The position numbers and the translations under genes are program-made. Shown here piece after piece: positions 46,552 to 59,814 of a stretch of DNA of 64,000 bases. The notes beneath the pieces are model-generated. The model was not told the DNA's origin. It was given only the letters and a program-made list of their open reading frames with translations, and ran no database searches. The stretch is from Pyrus communis (lineage: Eukaryota > Streptophyta > Magnoliopsida > Rosales > Rosaceae). The stretch covers positions 21,507,460 through 21,571,459 of the forward strand of contig NC_084819.1 in NCBI RefSeq assembly GCF_963583255.1. The letters run 5' to 3'. Numbering within the stretch: position 1 is the first letter of the stretch; every line of letters starts with the position of its first letter.

Positions 46552-47050
46552 TTAGATACGGCATCCAAAGCAATTACAGGTCTTGGGTGTGAAAGAACAG
46601 AAACCGAAAGGCCTGTTTGGAATGTTGCAATTGATGGCATAGCAACAAGGAGAAGGCAAGCAAAGACCTTTGGCACCTCCACAACAAGTACACAATGCAC
46701 AAATCCGGAAGCTCCCCAACTTCCTCCTGGTCTCATTCATCACCAAAGTCTTCATCTTTTCAGCTCCGATCAGTGGCACCAGTGGCCCCACAGCTGCAGA
46801 CCCATTGGCCTTAAAAGTTCAAAACAACAAACAAGCACTTCAAATCACAGAAAACCCAGAAAAAAAAATCATGACCCATTTGACAAGCAAAAGTACAGGG
46901 ATCTATGAAATTGAAAGGAAAGTTGGGGGGTCTTTGAAGCGAAACACTCACATGGTCTAAGCTTGCTGCTTCAGTGGTGGAGATAGCGGTAGCCAAAAAG
47001 GACAGCAGGAGGAGAGAGAAGGTGACCCCATGAGCACGAGCAGGCATCAT
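46552..47050 (-). CDS. Small secreted cysteine-rich protein
   Basis: Two exons on the minus strand, 47050-46952 and 46809-46552, join in phase 0 to give 118 aa. An N-terminal signal peptide (MMPARAHG, then a Leu-rich core, ending near TEAAS) is followed by a spacer with EKMKTLVMNETRRKLGSF and a C-terminal block with CALCTCCGGAKGLC, PSPCCYAINCNIPN, FGFCSFTPKTCNCFGC. The block holds 13 cysteines in about 50 residues. The spacing does not match GASA/snakin, defensin or lipid-transfer proteins. I know similar unnamed plant proteins ending in CNCFGC but no proven function. The intron acceptor is TTTTAAG, a weak site chosen to keep the frame. Start at 47047 (second Met) is equally possible. Confidence 0.8.
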
Positions 47051-48025
47051 GAATTGCTTCTTGAGATGGGTGCTACTTTGGTGTGAGCTTTGAGAGGCAA
47101 AAGGTCATGGGAATTTGGTAAAAGAGTGTGAGCTGGGAAGTGGGTCCTTGATCTTTTCTCTTGAGCGGCCTTTGAATTCGATTTGGTGGATCATTAATGT
47201 TATGGTAACAAGGGTCCGTAATGGGTATTTGCTTTGAGCTGCTTGATTTGGTAAGTTTGGGTTTGGGGTTGAGGAATTGGAAAATCAAACGTAAAGAAAA
47301 AGCCTAGAAAGGGAGTCGACTGTGGGAGTGGTTTTTAGTTGGGTTTGGGAAAAATTAGGAACAAGGGAGGATTGATTATGTGCAGTACAGGTACGAGGGT
47401 TTCTCTTGTCGGACCAAAGGTGCGGACCATCCATGCAGACCAATATTTAACAACGAGTCCGGATCCCTTTCCACCAAATCCATCTAGTCCAGGATCCGGA
47501 CTGTTGGATTTTGATCAAACGGCTAGTTGGCGGAAGTGGGGCAGCGAGGAATGAATGATTGGATTTGGACATCCAAAGTGAATGAACGGTTTAGGTCATG
47601 ACATTTATTTGGTCAAATGATGTCAACAATAAACCTGATAAAAAAACATATAAAACAAATTACAAGATGCATACAATATATTTTGAACTCTTTTTTATCC
47701 CACGACTCATCCTTCCCTACAATTTTCTATTTTTATCAAACTTTTCATTACAACTTACAAGGCTTCAAGTAATACCCGCGAAAAATAAATCATAACATGA
47801 GAAAATTTGGGATTTGGGATGGACAGAATGTTCACATTGGGTTTTCCAAGTGACAACATTTGGAGATGTTTTATACAATGCAGCAATGTGAAATTCAGAA
47901 AGTTGAATCTGTCAGCTGAATGCATTTTCAGGACATAATCAACTTCAATTTACAGATATCATACCAGACTCTTCTTTATCCCTCAAAAGATTGTTAATGT
48001 AAATGGCTCGCTTTCGAGCCGCTTT
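47051..48025. other. Promoter side of the Cys-rich gene and 3' side of the ZFN gene
   Basis: No supported gene. The 71-aa frame 47339-47554 has no recognisable content. The 3' UTR of the CCCH gene probably occupies 47800-48025. Confidence 0.45.
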
Positions 48026-51000
48026 TCACTCCTCTGTGTCAATGTTATCCTCAGCACTAGGCATCTGCCTCGGCTCTGACAATGAAAGTCTCCTGGGCTT
48101 TGCTGATCCTGCTTCGACTAGCCCTTCTGATGATAAATTTAATGAAGCAGCCCCCGACGTTGAACCCAACAAACGCCGGGCTGGGGCATCAGCCGAAGAT
48201 GATGCAGAGAGATTCAAAGTGAAGATACCCATAGGGTGGTTGAACTTGCAACTTGGTCCAAACTTACAGATACCATAACGAGAATAGAAGATGCACAAAG
48301 GTTCTCCCTGTTAAAAAGTGTACCAGATTCATCGTGTAAAATGTCACCAAGTTAGACTACTTAATGAAAGATGTAATAAGAGCACACAACTAGTTTCGAA
48401 ACCATAGCTCAAGTTTATAACCAAACTCCAACAGTAAAAGTAACTCACCGGTCGTAAAGGAAGGCCCATTGGACTCAAAACACAGTCTGGAGCAGGAATT
48501 AACCTCTCCCTAGGATGATGGAATCTACAGACTGCACCAAACTTACAATCGCCGGTCTTCATATAAAACTGGCACTCAGGCTGGCCAGGTCTCTCAGGAA
48601 ATACATTTTCCCTTTGCAATGCATAGAACCCCACAGGGATGGAACCGGAACTGTAAGGAGAAAAGCCCCCTTGAGATCCTGAATTTTCCGGTTCACCTTG
48701 GTGTGAAGTTCCATACATCTGACTGTTTCCCACTGTTTGTTGCTGACTCTCTGGAGATGAAACGGAGCCAACTTGGCCCTGCAAAAATTACCAACAAAAT
48801 AAGCGTGTTGATTGTGCTCAGGGAACCATAGCGCAAATATACTATTGAACTCAAACTCAAAAGCTGCTGCATTAGAGCTTTTCTGATGGAGTGCAGTAAA
48901 AGAAATTGCAAACCATTTGATTTTCATCTTGTTTTCTTCTCATGAGATAGATTTTCAAACTATTATTTGTGCAGTAAGATCAACAATTTTAAACACACAT
49001 GCATATAACTCCGATTAAATTGATTCCGAGACAAACAATAACTAGTTGCACCCTTACCTGCAATCATAAGGTAAAACAAGAGCATCAAAGCATTTTGCAC
49101 AGAAGGGTACAATAAAACTTACACTGTATGTGTTCCATCCCGGGACTGATACCACTCCTTGAGGAACAATGAGAGGAGCATAACTTGATTGAGCTTGCCA
49201 GCGTGGACTGGGAATAAAAGATGCTCTTGACCAATTTGTAATTCCTCCCGCATACGACTGCTGGCCAGGAGTAGTTGGAGATTGGACAGTAGGATATACA
49301 GGAGAGGCGCCCACTGAAACCATCATATTAGTAGGTTGGGGATGGTGGAATTTACAAGTGCTTCCGAACTTGCATTGTCCAGTTCGTAAATAATAAGCAC
49401 ATTCGACCTCATTCTGCTAAAAACAAAGAACAAAAAGTAAGGAATTTATCGTACCAACTAAGATGCACACAAAGATCTACAAAACAATCTCTAAAGCAGA
49501 TATGCATAGACATTTATAGATGTACAGTATGCCTTAACGAAAAATGTGCAGCAGCAGTTATGGTTCAATTCTACAATTACTTCAAATATACAGATAGTAT
49601 ACAAACAACATGGCCACCACACATATTCAAGTATAGAGTAAAAGTGGAACACTCGGTCCTAAGACGAAATGGTTTCTCCTCTAGCATATGGGTGATTCTT
49701 AAATCATTATTTTGTGTCACACTACTTGTAAAATTCACCACATCAACACGATTGGCGAGTCCCCTGTCTGTCCGTATGCCACAAAAATAAACTACGAAGT
49801 AAACATTCAAGTAAAGCAAAGAGAACGGAAATGAACAAATGAAGTGAAAATGGCACAATAATGAGATGAAAACAGAAAATCAAACCGGTCGAAGTGGATA
49901 GCCTAAGATATTTAAGGCAACTCTTCCAGCCATTCCCGCCTTGTCTCTAGGATGATGAAACTTGCATGTTGCTCCAAACTTGCAGGTTCCTGTCTTCAGG
50001 TAGTACTGCAGGGAAGTTTAACAAATATTATTGAAGTCAGACCAAAATTACACGACCGACCTTCCACAGAAATACATGCCTGACACTCTGGTTGTCCAAT
50101 TCTTTCGGGGAACTCTCCCTTCATCCTTGCAGCGGCAATAGCCTGGCAATAAACAGAATCTTATTATACAGACATAATTTCAATCAAATTGAATGAAATT
50201 ATTAAACTTTAGACACGAAGCATACTACCCTTGTGCTAAAAAGTATTGAAGAAAGATTAAAGATTACTAAACTCATAAAAAATCGCGTAAACATGGTGAA
50301 ACTATACCAGCTTGCGGTTAGGTGGATGATTAAAGCGACATGTCGCCCCAAATCTACAAAGTCCTGTTCTGATGTAATAAGAACAATCTGGCTCTCCAGT
50401 ACGCTCGGGATAGGGCCCGGCTTCCATTGTTTCACTTGATCTCAAATTCATTTGCCACATTGCATCTGAAATAACATTTCATAACTAAGTTCGTTACATT
50501 GTGTCATACAAACTCATCAAAATTCAAGTGAAAGGCATATTTTTGACGAGTCCATTTCGTCTGCATTCTGTTACCACTTGTATGCCTTAAGAAGACAATC
50601 AAGCAAATAAATTGTGCCTTAAACTGGTAATTAAATTCAACATTGACATTGCATTTTCTGTTTAAATTGGTTCTGAAATAACGGTTCTCATAGCGATTTT
50701 CGTGCTATAACAATTACTGTATTTAAATCGTCACGGAATGGCTAAAACTTTGGTAAAACAAAACAAGAGGCAACATTCTGTAATCATTCGAGAACCGGAA
50801 AAAAAAATCAGATTAAAAAACAAAAAAAACATGCGAATTCAAGTCCTGGGAATCGAAATTGACGAAGCTGAAGAAGATTTGAAGCATTGATCACATCTGA
50901 ATTGAGCTATTGAGAGGTCAAAAGGGACAATTCGCATCGGCGGAGGCAGCAAACGTGATTGGGGAAACAAGGAAACAATGGCGAAACAAAAGAGAAACAG

Positions 51001-51168
51001 AAACAGAGAAAACAACGACAATTATTGACATACAAAGACAAATGCATGTGCGTTGTGTTATGTAAGAGAGAGGGAAAGATGACCTTGGGTCAAGGAGGGT
51101 GACAGTGAGCGAGCGTCGGTGACGGGCGCGGCAGCACGAGACATGGGAATTCCGGCATCGAAGTCCAT
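48026..51168 (-). CDS. Five-finger CCCH zinc-finger protein, ZFN1/ZFN3 type
   Basis: Seven exons on the minus strand: 51168-51084, 50465-50308, 50142-50080, 50005-49886, 49413-49123, 48778-48449 and 48307-48026, giving 442 aa. It starts [13 protein letters not shown]. Five C-x8-C-x5-C-x3-H fingers occur as [80 protein letters not shown] and [20 protein letters not shown], three near the N-terminus and two near the C-terminus. Between them is a Ser/Gln/Gly-rich linker containing [12 protein letters not shown]. This layout is that of Arabidopsis ZFN1 (At3g02830) and ZFN3 (At5g16540), nuclear proteins that bind nucleic acid, probably RNA. PIN5 being a neighbour favours ZFN3. Intron 3 (50079-50006) begins with GC. 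The acceptor of exon 5 reads TAGCAG, another possible NAGNAG site. Confidence 0.93.
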
Positions 51169-51560
51169 GGCTCCGTCGCCGGCGAGAGAGAGACAGTAAG
51201 TTAAGTCGTCAGCAGCAGCACCACCACCACCACCTGGCCGTCACTCTAGCAAACCCCACCGGAATTCCCATTCATTCACTCAACCCCTCCCCCTCAACTA
51301 CCCGGCACTCTACCCAAATCCCCCTCTCAACGATCAGACACACACACTATATCTCTCCTCTCTCTCCCCTCTCTCCCTCTCTCTATCTAAACCAGACCAA
51401 ACCCAGACCAAACAAAGAAAACAGAGAGCCAAATTAACAAGAATAACAGCTTTCTAGAGAGAGAAACTTTTACATGGAGAGAGAGAAAGCAGTTTTAACA
51501 GAGAGATGATGAGAGGGACAGAGAGAGGAGAGAGAGAGCGGTGTGTTCTCCTCTCCACAA
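51169..51560 (-). promoter_or_regulatory. Leader and promoter side of the ZFN gene, GA/CT-rich
   Basis: 51330-51540 is dense in GAGA/CTCT tracts, a common feature of plant core promoters and leaders. No TATA box is clear. Confidence 0.45.
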
Positions 51561-54250
51561 ACGAGAAGAGGAATAAAAACCAACCATCTCTCAACCAGAC
51601 AAGCTTTTTCACCCGCGTTTTGGCAATAAACGGACCAAACCCCACACTACTTCCCTCCCCCGCGACTGCCTCAGCTCCTATACTCGCTCTCCCCGCTCCA
51701 CGCGTGCTCCTCCTCCCTCACCATTCCCCTTTGCTTTTGCGTTTTTGCTCGACGTCAATGCCCTCAGCCAATTTTTATTCGACACGTTGTCGGCTTGCGC
51801 CGCGAGTAGGTTCCACTCTCTGGGCTGCGAATATGCGCTTCCCCCAAACCGGATACCAGAAACTCGGACCGCTTTCTGTAACCGCTTTTACTATTTCCAG
51901 CTTATTTCTTTATATTTTCCACTGTCTGCTCTCCCTCCCATTTTTTATTTATTTTGATTTTCAATTTTTTTAATAATAATCGAAATCTTACTAATTACTT
52001 TTTTTATTTTTTAATTAAAAGTGATTAGCTAATGATTTCGTCATGACAACCCATTTTTTTTGAGAGCTTTAAAAACTCACATAGATATTTAAGTGATATA
52101 TTAATAAGAAAATAGTTGTAATTATATTCTTTTATTAATATGAAGGAAAGTAGTTGAGATATTAAAAAGGTTTCTAGACCAAAAATAGTCAAATGCATGC
52201 ATGGTTGACGAATGAGTTTTACCATCGACAGAATATACAATTACGAAACGATGGGTCTAGGGTCCCTCCTCTTTATATTTCTATATGCCCGTCAAGAAAA
52301 CTAACACAATTTTACACGATCTAAAAAGTGTTTATAAAAATAAATTTAAACTACATTTTTGTTAGTTCGCAGACATAACATACTTAAAATGCAACAAAGT
52401 CTTAGTGTCTCGTTTTGATGTCTTCAGCAACTAAATCCAACGAGGAATAGTCACCATGCAGGAATCCGATGATCTGGACAACTGAGAGGGCGTCACCCTC
52501 AAGCTCAATCTGTCACTCGAAGGCCAGCTGGCCACCCTCCTGGCAACTTGAAACTTCACCACGTCAAGGCTCGTCACGTGAGATATTTTTCAAACAAAAA
52601 CCGCTTCATAACGAAATGTTACACCGACACGCCAATTTTAATAACATCACAACAAACTCTATCAGCATTAAATTTCATCCACTACAAAGAATAACGAAAA
52701 CTTTAAGACGAAAACGAAAAGAGTGAGCATTAAAAGAAGGAAGAATCACAATAATTAAGGTGAGATGATCAAGCTTAGAAAAAGGGTTATGTAAATGTAC
52801 TATAAATATGGTTTTTGTGCCCTCTAAAAAGGGTAACCATGCATATTTGTTTTAGTTATTTAACCATCAGATCATGTCTAGCTACTCCCTGCTAATCCTG
52901 TAAAAAGCAACATGTCAATTTCTCCCACTTTATGCTATGCAATGGATTTATTTACTTTCGGAAGCTCTTCTAATTTGTTTCTGCCTTAATTTTGGTACTG
53001 AGATTTTGCACCTTTACATCCCTTCTTTGCATTATTGGCTTAGACAAAGTGGTCGTTCTGCTTGCTCAACGTATGAGTTCGACTCGCCACCAACGTTCGG
53101 TGGTGCTAAACATGACAAGATTTGTTGTAGGCTGCTGCTTATTTAATTAGTAAAGCTCTCATGCTTTTACTTTTATAATAGTTGCTTGACGAATGCCGTT
53201 GTCAAGACATCCATCTATTTTTGGAGTAGGATTTTTTTCCCTTCTATTCCCATCATCTTCTCTTCCTTCCTCTCACACATTGATTTTTGTCTTATTGTCT
53301 CTATAAAAAAATCAATATAAGATGTTGACGTGGCTTAACCGTGACTGTTCAAATAGAAGGGGAGAGAAGGGAAAAGAGATTAGGAGGGGAGATAATCATA
53401 TTCCTATATTTTTCTAGCTAAATCTATTACCTATGCACCATTTGCATAATTATTTAGAGCGGTTATTGTTTTGTTGAGCGAGTAGATTATCTTTTTTTAG
53501 TGGATTTAACGATGACATGATAGTATATTGAGTTATTTGTTGGATCGATGCCTTCCAGTTTGTCCTCTTTTGTAACCGAATAAGAAAAAAAAAGAGTTAT
53601 TTCAGGCACTTTATATAGAGTCGTTCATTACTCGTTTATATATATTTTTAAATTAAATTAAAAATAGAATAACTAGAAATTAGTACACCAAAAACAAACA
53701 AAATACATACATAAATGAAATGAGTGGGCGTGGGAGTAGTGAAAGTTGGAGGGAAAAGAAGGGGAAATTTGGTGGCAACACGAGAAATCCGCTGGGCAGT
53801 AAGAGGAGAGAAGAGGCGGGGGCCGTTTGAAGTCTTAACCGGCGGAGATTCACTTCGTTTTCACGATTCAAAAGTGGCGGCAGCTCGAACGCATTCCCCT
53901 CAAACCTGATTGGTCGAGCGGCTCATCTGGGTTGGGTTGGGCCCAGTTTTGGGCCCTCACTGGCCTTTCCTTTTTTTTTTGGTTTTGCAATCGCATCTTT
54001 TTTTTTTTTTTTTTGAAGAGGGACAAAAAAAGAAGATGATTAGAAGTGTACGCATGGACGATTTCTATTTGTCCTTTGGCCTTCGTTTTTATGCAATGAG
54101 CTTTCTTCTACCCTCTCACACCAATTTGGTTGGTTGCAGATGCTTGGTGGAATTGCCAAGTGGCCCTCCCAATTGATCCATTATTTCCACTTCCAATTGA
54201 ACAGCGATGACTCGTGTGTTTGTGTTTGTGTATGCATTGATCTACTATAC
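51561..54250. other. Gene-free spacer
   Basis: Frames at 51506-51973 and 53910-54176 are low in complexity and show no domain. No RNA gene or recognisable transposon terminus was found. Confidence 0.45.
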
Positions 54251-54256
54251 TTCACC

Positions 54257-54632
54257 ATAATAAGATCTTCATACAGTGCCTTACATCTTTTATATTTGAT
54301 ATGCATTTGAATTTTAACATTTTTAAACGACTCAAAGTACAATTATGTTATTTTATTATTACTATTTGCAAGACTCGGTCCATGGCAACGTATAAATTAG
54401 TTGATTTGTCTATGATTTGCGCGTATACAAGCACAATGAACGTGATAATAAGATCTTCATACGGTGCCTTACATCTTTTATATTTGATATGCATTTGAAT
54501 TTTAACATTTTTAAACGACTCAAAGTACAATTATGTTATTTTATTATTACTATTTGCAAGACTCGGCCCATGGCAACATATAAATTAGTTGACTTGTCTA
54601 TGATTTGCGTGTATACAAGCACAATGAATGTG
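54257..54632. repeat. Direct tandem duplication, two 188-base units
   Basis: 54257-54444 and 54445-54632 share ATAATAAGATCTTCATAC at the start and AAGCACAATGAA near the end, with only a few single-base differences (for example CAGTGCC against CGGTGCC). The near-identity suggests a recent event. Confidence 0.93.
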
Positions 54633-54649
54633 ATTCACAAACTTTCTCT

Positions 54650-56700
54650 TTAAACTGAACATACAATAAACGTGAACAAGTACGTGCTTTATGCGCAACT
54701 TTAATAAGGCCGTTTTACCTAATGACGTATGAATTCCAACTATAGATTACTTGTGCGTTGATTGCTTATGTGAGAATGAAAACATAAGGGAGTCCCACAC
54801 CATATCATGAATTCAACTTCTGACTAGAAATTGGACTCTTGAAAGAGACCTAATTATTGTGAGTTTGTAAATATCTTTACAAAATCAATAATGTAATTTA
54901 GCACACAAAATCATCTATAACATTCTCTAATTAATATGAACTTTACTATAGCATGTGACACTGAGAATTATTCATTCGAAATATTGTATTTTCTTATTAA
55001 TGCATTTGAAATGAAAAGTTAGTGCAGGCTAACTCCATTATATACGGCAGTTTGAGGTAATTTTCACAATTTGGTCATGTAGTTTTACATTTGAAATCAT
55101 ATCAATTTATACATTCAATATGTTTAATGTTGTTGATAATTGGAAGTTTACAATATCGTCAAAGTAATATAGTGATAAGTAGAGTGTCGTTCAAACAAGG
55201 ATCGGATTAACCTAAATTTACTATTGAGATTGACTTCAAGCTAAACTTAAATAAAAGAAGGATTACGATAACAACTTCAAATATGCAAAGAAACGAAACG
55301 AAAGTAAAAATAATAATTGATCGAACATGAAGTTAAAGTGAATGAATTATGCAAGATTAATATATGGAAGCACTAGGACATCAAGTTCCTCATTCTCAAT
55401 CTCATCTAATCCCGTTATTCATATTAACATCAAATTATTCCCATGTTACTAGCAATTATCCCTTGATTCATCAACATTTCCTATCAGAATATATTAACCG
55501 TGTTTCTAACTATCCACCCATGCTATGTCTAGCCACAAATATAGATAACCGAAACCCTTTACGCTCAATGGATAATTACGCGATACTACACAAAACATAA
55601 CCAGTACGTCTACTTAATTATGTAATTCATGGTAGTTGTTATGAGAAGCAATCTACTAAACTCAACATGTCAGTCACAATTTAGTTATTCACACAAATAA
55701 TAGCCAGTTATTTGATAACGATGAAACACAATAACAATTACTCAACATGAAAAATAAATAAGATTAATATATAATAACGAGAATTATATGTTTATGATCA
55801 GAGTACACCTAGTCATAGCAAAAGGACTTAGTTCATGATTAAACTAATGACAAACATGAATGAATTCAATAAGAAACCCAAAACTCCAATTCTGTATTCG
55901 TGTGCGAGTATGTCCTGAAAATCTGCAATCTTCTTCCCTAGAGGCACACCCGGATTCGGCTCTCAATCTTCTCCTCTTTTACGGGGCTGGGTTCTCCTTC
56001 TTTTTTATATTTTATCCTCGTCTGCCTCCAAATGAGGAATTAAAGTCCTTCTCCTTGTTGGAAAAGTCCAACCGCCACTTTTTATGAAGCCCAAATTGGA
56101 CTTATTTGATGAAGCCCAAATTCCAGCACAACTCTCACATAGCAGAAGTTCACTTCGTTATTCCTTCATACTTTCCTTATAATTCTTTTTAAAAATCCAT
56201 ATTTATTTCCGACTATTATTTCTATAAAACTCACACAAAACACATCAAACTCCCCAATTTAATACAAAATCATGATCAGATAATAAGTAAAAGAGGTAGA
56301 AAACATGCATATAAGATCACCCTAACATTTAACCTTGTGACAATTATATAAATGTGAAATTAAGTCTGTTTGAACATGTGGTCAATCGTTAAATTGATGA
56401 TACAGTATATATGAAAATCATCATTAGGATAATGTATAAGTCAAATTGACACCAATAAAACCAAATTGTGCGATTGATTCGCGTTATATTGCAAAGTATC
56501 AAAACTCTGATAGTTTGAGAAGAGAGTCCCTAAAGAAGAAGAAAACATATTACTAATACGATTTAAAAACGTCGTCCCTTTTTCACTTTATTCTGGGGTC
56601 AAACCTTTGTCTGTCTGAGAGTTTGGGAAGAGGGTCCCTTCCACTATTTAAAATTTTTAATATGTGAAACCTTCATACTCGTAGAGATCTTCGCTTTCAG
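54650..56700. other. Gene-free spacer, probably transposon-derived in part
   Basis: 55165-56330 (with TAGTGATAAGTAGAGTGTCGTT) resembles a widespread plant repeat type with GTCGTTC and long AT-rich text, but I saw no termini. No gene is supported. The GDT1-like leader probably starts near 56690, where CT-rich text begins. Confidence 0.4.
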
Positions 56701-56891
56701 CAAAGATCTCTCCCTCTCCGTCTCTCGTCAGATCTCTCCCATTTCTACAGGCTTTACGTAGGATCTCAGTAAACCACTAAGCAAGGATTCAGATCCATTT
56801 TCCTGAGAAAATCCTCCCTAAACTTTTCCCCTCTGATTCCATCGACTACCCATCGCAGCTTCAGAGTTCAGACCTTCCAATTTCTGCAGTC

Positions 56892-59814
56892 ATGGGGTTT
56901 CGCTCGATTCCCAGAACGATTGCGTACTCCCTCCCCCTCCTCTTGCTCCTCCTCCTCGCGGTTTCTGCTCAGGTAGCTCTCTCTCTCTCTCTGTATGCAT
57001 ACATATGGGTATATATGATTCTAATTGTGGTGATTTGTTGGGTGATTAGGAGTCTGGGGCTGAAGCTGAGAGGGGAGGCTATGGGGGATCCAAAGATCTG
57101 GGCCGTCGTAGCAAGGTTTGACAATCACCCTCTCTTTATCATCTTACAATCTCTTTGGTTACTGAGAAAATGGATCAGAAACGAAGACATTGAACATTCC
57201 CTAACCATTATTTATCTGATGGGTCATGTTACTGTTCTCTGATTGTAAGCAAGTTACAATGTGATACTGCAAGACCTGTTTAGAGTGGGGGAGTTGGTAG
57301 CTTGTATAAAATTCAATTGTATGTTCATCGAATTAGGTAGTGTTGCGTAAAGTAAGTTTGTTATTTGATTTGATTTGTAGTTTGATGCTTTAGAAGCTTG
57401 GATACAGTTATTTGGAAGTGGCGCGTTGTAGATCTGAAATTCGGACGAAACTAAACTGAATTTGGTTCTTTTGCGCAAAATTAGTATTCATTTCGTTTAT
57501 ATTTTCATGCTTTTGATGGGGTACTTGGATTGGATTTTTGTAACTTGTATGCCTAACACTCAATTGTATTTTTTAAATGGAAAATTCTGTATCTTGTTCT
57601 TTGAATTTCTTTGTTAATACTATATCAATTTGTCTGTACAGATAAAATTTGGTATTCTTGAAGTTAATACTCTTGGAGTCAAGACAGAGGGTGACTCAGT
57701 TGCTATCGGCCTCCACGTGGACTCAGGTCTTGGAGTTTTCGATGCCTTTGTTGCAAGCTTGTCAATGATACTAGTTAGTGAGGTTTGTGCACAAACTTTT
57801 CAATCTTGTTTAGGTAAATTTTAGTTTGAAAGTTGTGGTAATTTATGGGAGGTTCTCACCTCCTTGTTCTGTTAGTAATCAGTAATCCCATAATAACAGA
57901 ATGAAATTTGATGGCCTGGAACCAAGTCAAGTGTATATAAACAAATGATCGAGCTTGCATGGTGGTGCTATTTTTGTTTTTATGTTTTTGAACCTGTTTA
58001 ACAAAGAGAGCTATGTTGTTTAAACTAATATTTTTCCCAATTGATAACTGCTCCTAGATTGGAGACGAAACATTTATAATAGCAGCTCTTATGGCAATGC
58101 GTCACCCCAAGTCAATTGTCCTATCTGGTGCACTTTCAGCCTTGTTTATAATGACGGTAAGTTATCTGATGTTTCAATATGCAATTTGTTTCCATGGTGT
58201 TGTAACAAAATGGTTTCAAGAACTGAAAAGTGCAATTTGTTACTATTTATCTGATCAAGATTTAAGTTTTGTGTGTGTCAATTAGGTACTTTCCACTGGA
58301 CTTGGTAGGATTGTGCCAAACTTGATATCAAGGAAGCATACAAATAGTGCAGCTACAGGTAAAGCTACCCATTCTTTTTGTTACTTGACCACTAAAAAAT
58401 TTTATGAGAATTGGATCTTCCGTTTTTTTTTTGGCAATAGAATCATAGACACATGTTCTTGCTTTAATGTTTGATTGTAAATCGAGTTTTGTAATTCTAT
58501 TTTCTTTGCAGTTCTATATTTATTTTTTGGACTGAGGTTACTTTACATTGCTTGGAGATCATCTGATTCTAAATCTTCCCAGAAGAAAGAAATTGAAGAA
58601 GTAAGTTTATGATATGTTTTCACTTTTTAGCCTTTTAACTGATTTGTGTTTATTTATGATCTCTAGATAGATGGATGGTAAACTAGCAAATGCTTGCTGC
58701 CTGTACTACCCAGTTTTGGATCATAATATTCAACTTTAGATTGGATAAAGCAATATTTAAATTATTTCGAGAATTGTTTTGATGCTTTTGAATGAACATG
58801 TGAACAAGGGAGGTCTTCAGAAACCTCCGAAAAAAACCTCATCTGTATAGTGATGAAGACTGCCAAAAAAACTTTACCTCAACTGTGCAACTGATAAAGT
58901 AGGCTGATGACATTGAGTAAACCGGTGTCGTATGTTTAAAACTTTTTACGGTCTGTGGTTTCCCTTGAGTTAGCCATGAAAGGACTAGGAATTTAGGAGT
59001 AGTGGGAATAATCTCTTAGAATTCATATTTGTTCTAAATTGTTTGCCTGCATTATTCCTGATGCCTGATCACTTTTTATATCCTCATGTTTTCATTGCAT
59101 TTATGAACTTACAACATGAATTTTGTCCCTCCACTAGTGTTTTTGGTCGATTGTTGTCTAAATTTGCTTGGAATCTGATATACCTAGGTTGAAGAGAAAC
59201 TTGAGTCTGGTCAGGGAAAGACACCCTTCCGCCGTTTCTTTTCCAGATTTTGTACACCTATCTTCTTGGAGGTATGACTGATTTGGTTTATTTGATCTAT
59301 ACTTGTAGCGCATGCTTGTAGCAAATATGATCCGTATCTTATTCTATAGCTAAGCGATGTTGAGAATCAACTCATGCAGCTGAGACCTTTGAGCTGTTAG
59401 ATTGAAGTCTTATGATAACCTTCATTACTAACTTAATTCTGTTTGCTGTTGCAGTCATTCATTTTAACGTTTTTAGCAGAGTGGGGAGATCGCAGCCAAA
59501 TAGCGACAATTGCTGTAAGATGAATATCTTTGAACTGATATATTAAGTCCCCTTTCATAGTTAATGTTATATTTAGTCAATACTTTTTCCTCTTGAACTG
59601 AGATGAGTTTCTTTGAACCCTGCAGCTGGCAACCCACAAAAATGCTATTGGAGTTGCGGTGGGTGCAACACTAGGACATACAATCTGCACGTCTGTGGCT
59701 GTGGTAGGAGGGAGTATGTTGGCATCCAAAATCTCCCAACGGACAGTCGCCACAGTTGGAGGCTTGCTCTTCCTATGCTTCTCCGTGTCGTCTTATTTTT
59801 ATCCTCCTCTGTAA
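56892..59814 (+). CDS. GDT1-like cation transporter (PML3/BICAT3 type)
   Basis: Nine exons: 56892-56972, 57050-57115, 57642-57782, 58058-58156, 58286-58358, 58512-58600, 59188-59271, 59455-59514 and 59626-59814, giving 293 aa, the length I recall for Arabidopsis At5g36290. All introns are GT-AG. An N-terminal hydrophobic signal is followed by two repeats of the UPF0016/GDT1 fold. The first signature is EIGDETFIIAALMAMRHPKS (about residues 96-115) and the second AEWGDRSQIATIALATHKNA. An acidic loop (SSQKKEIEEVEEKLESGQGK) separates them, and the protein ends SVSSYFYPPL. The E-x-G-D motifs line the ion path. Plant PML3/BICAT3 is a Golgi carrier for manganese and calcium needed for cell-wall glycosylation. 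All signature residues are present. Confidence 0.94.

Noticed and set aside
51506..51973. 155-aa frame upstream of the ZFN gene
   Set aside because: GA/CT-rich promoter sequence on the opposite strand; no domain.
52443..52730. Possible coding stretch at 52469-52726
   Set aside because: Mixed composition without family resemblance and no neighbouring exon that would join it.
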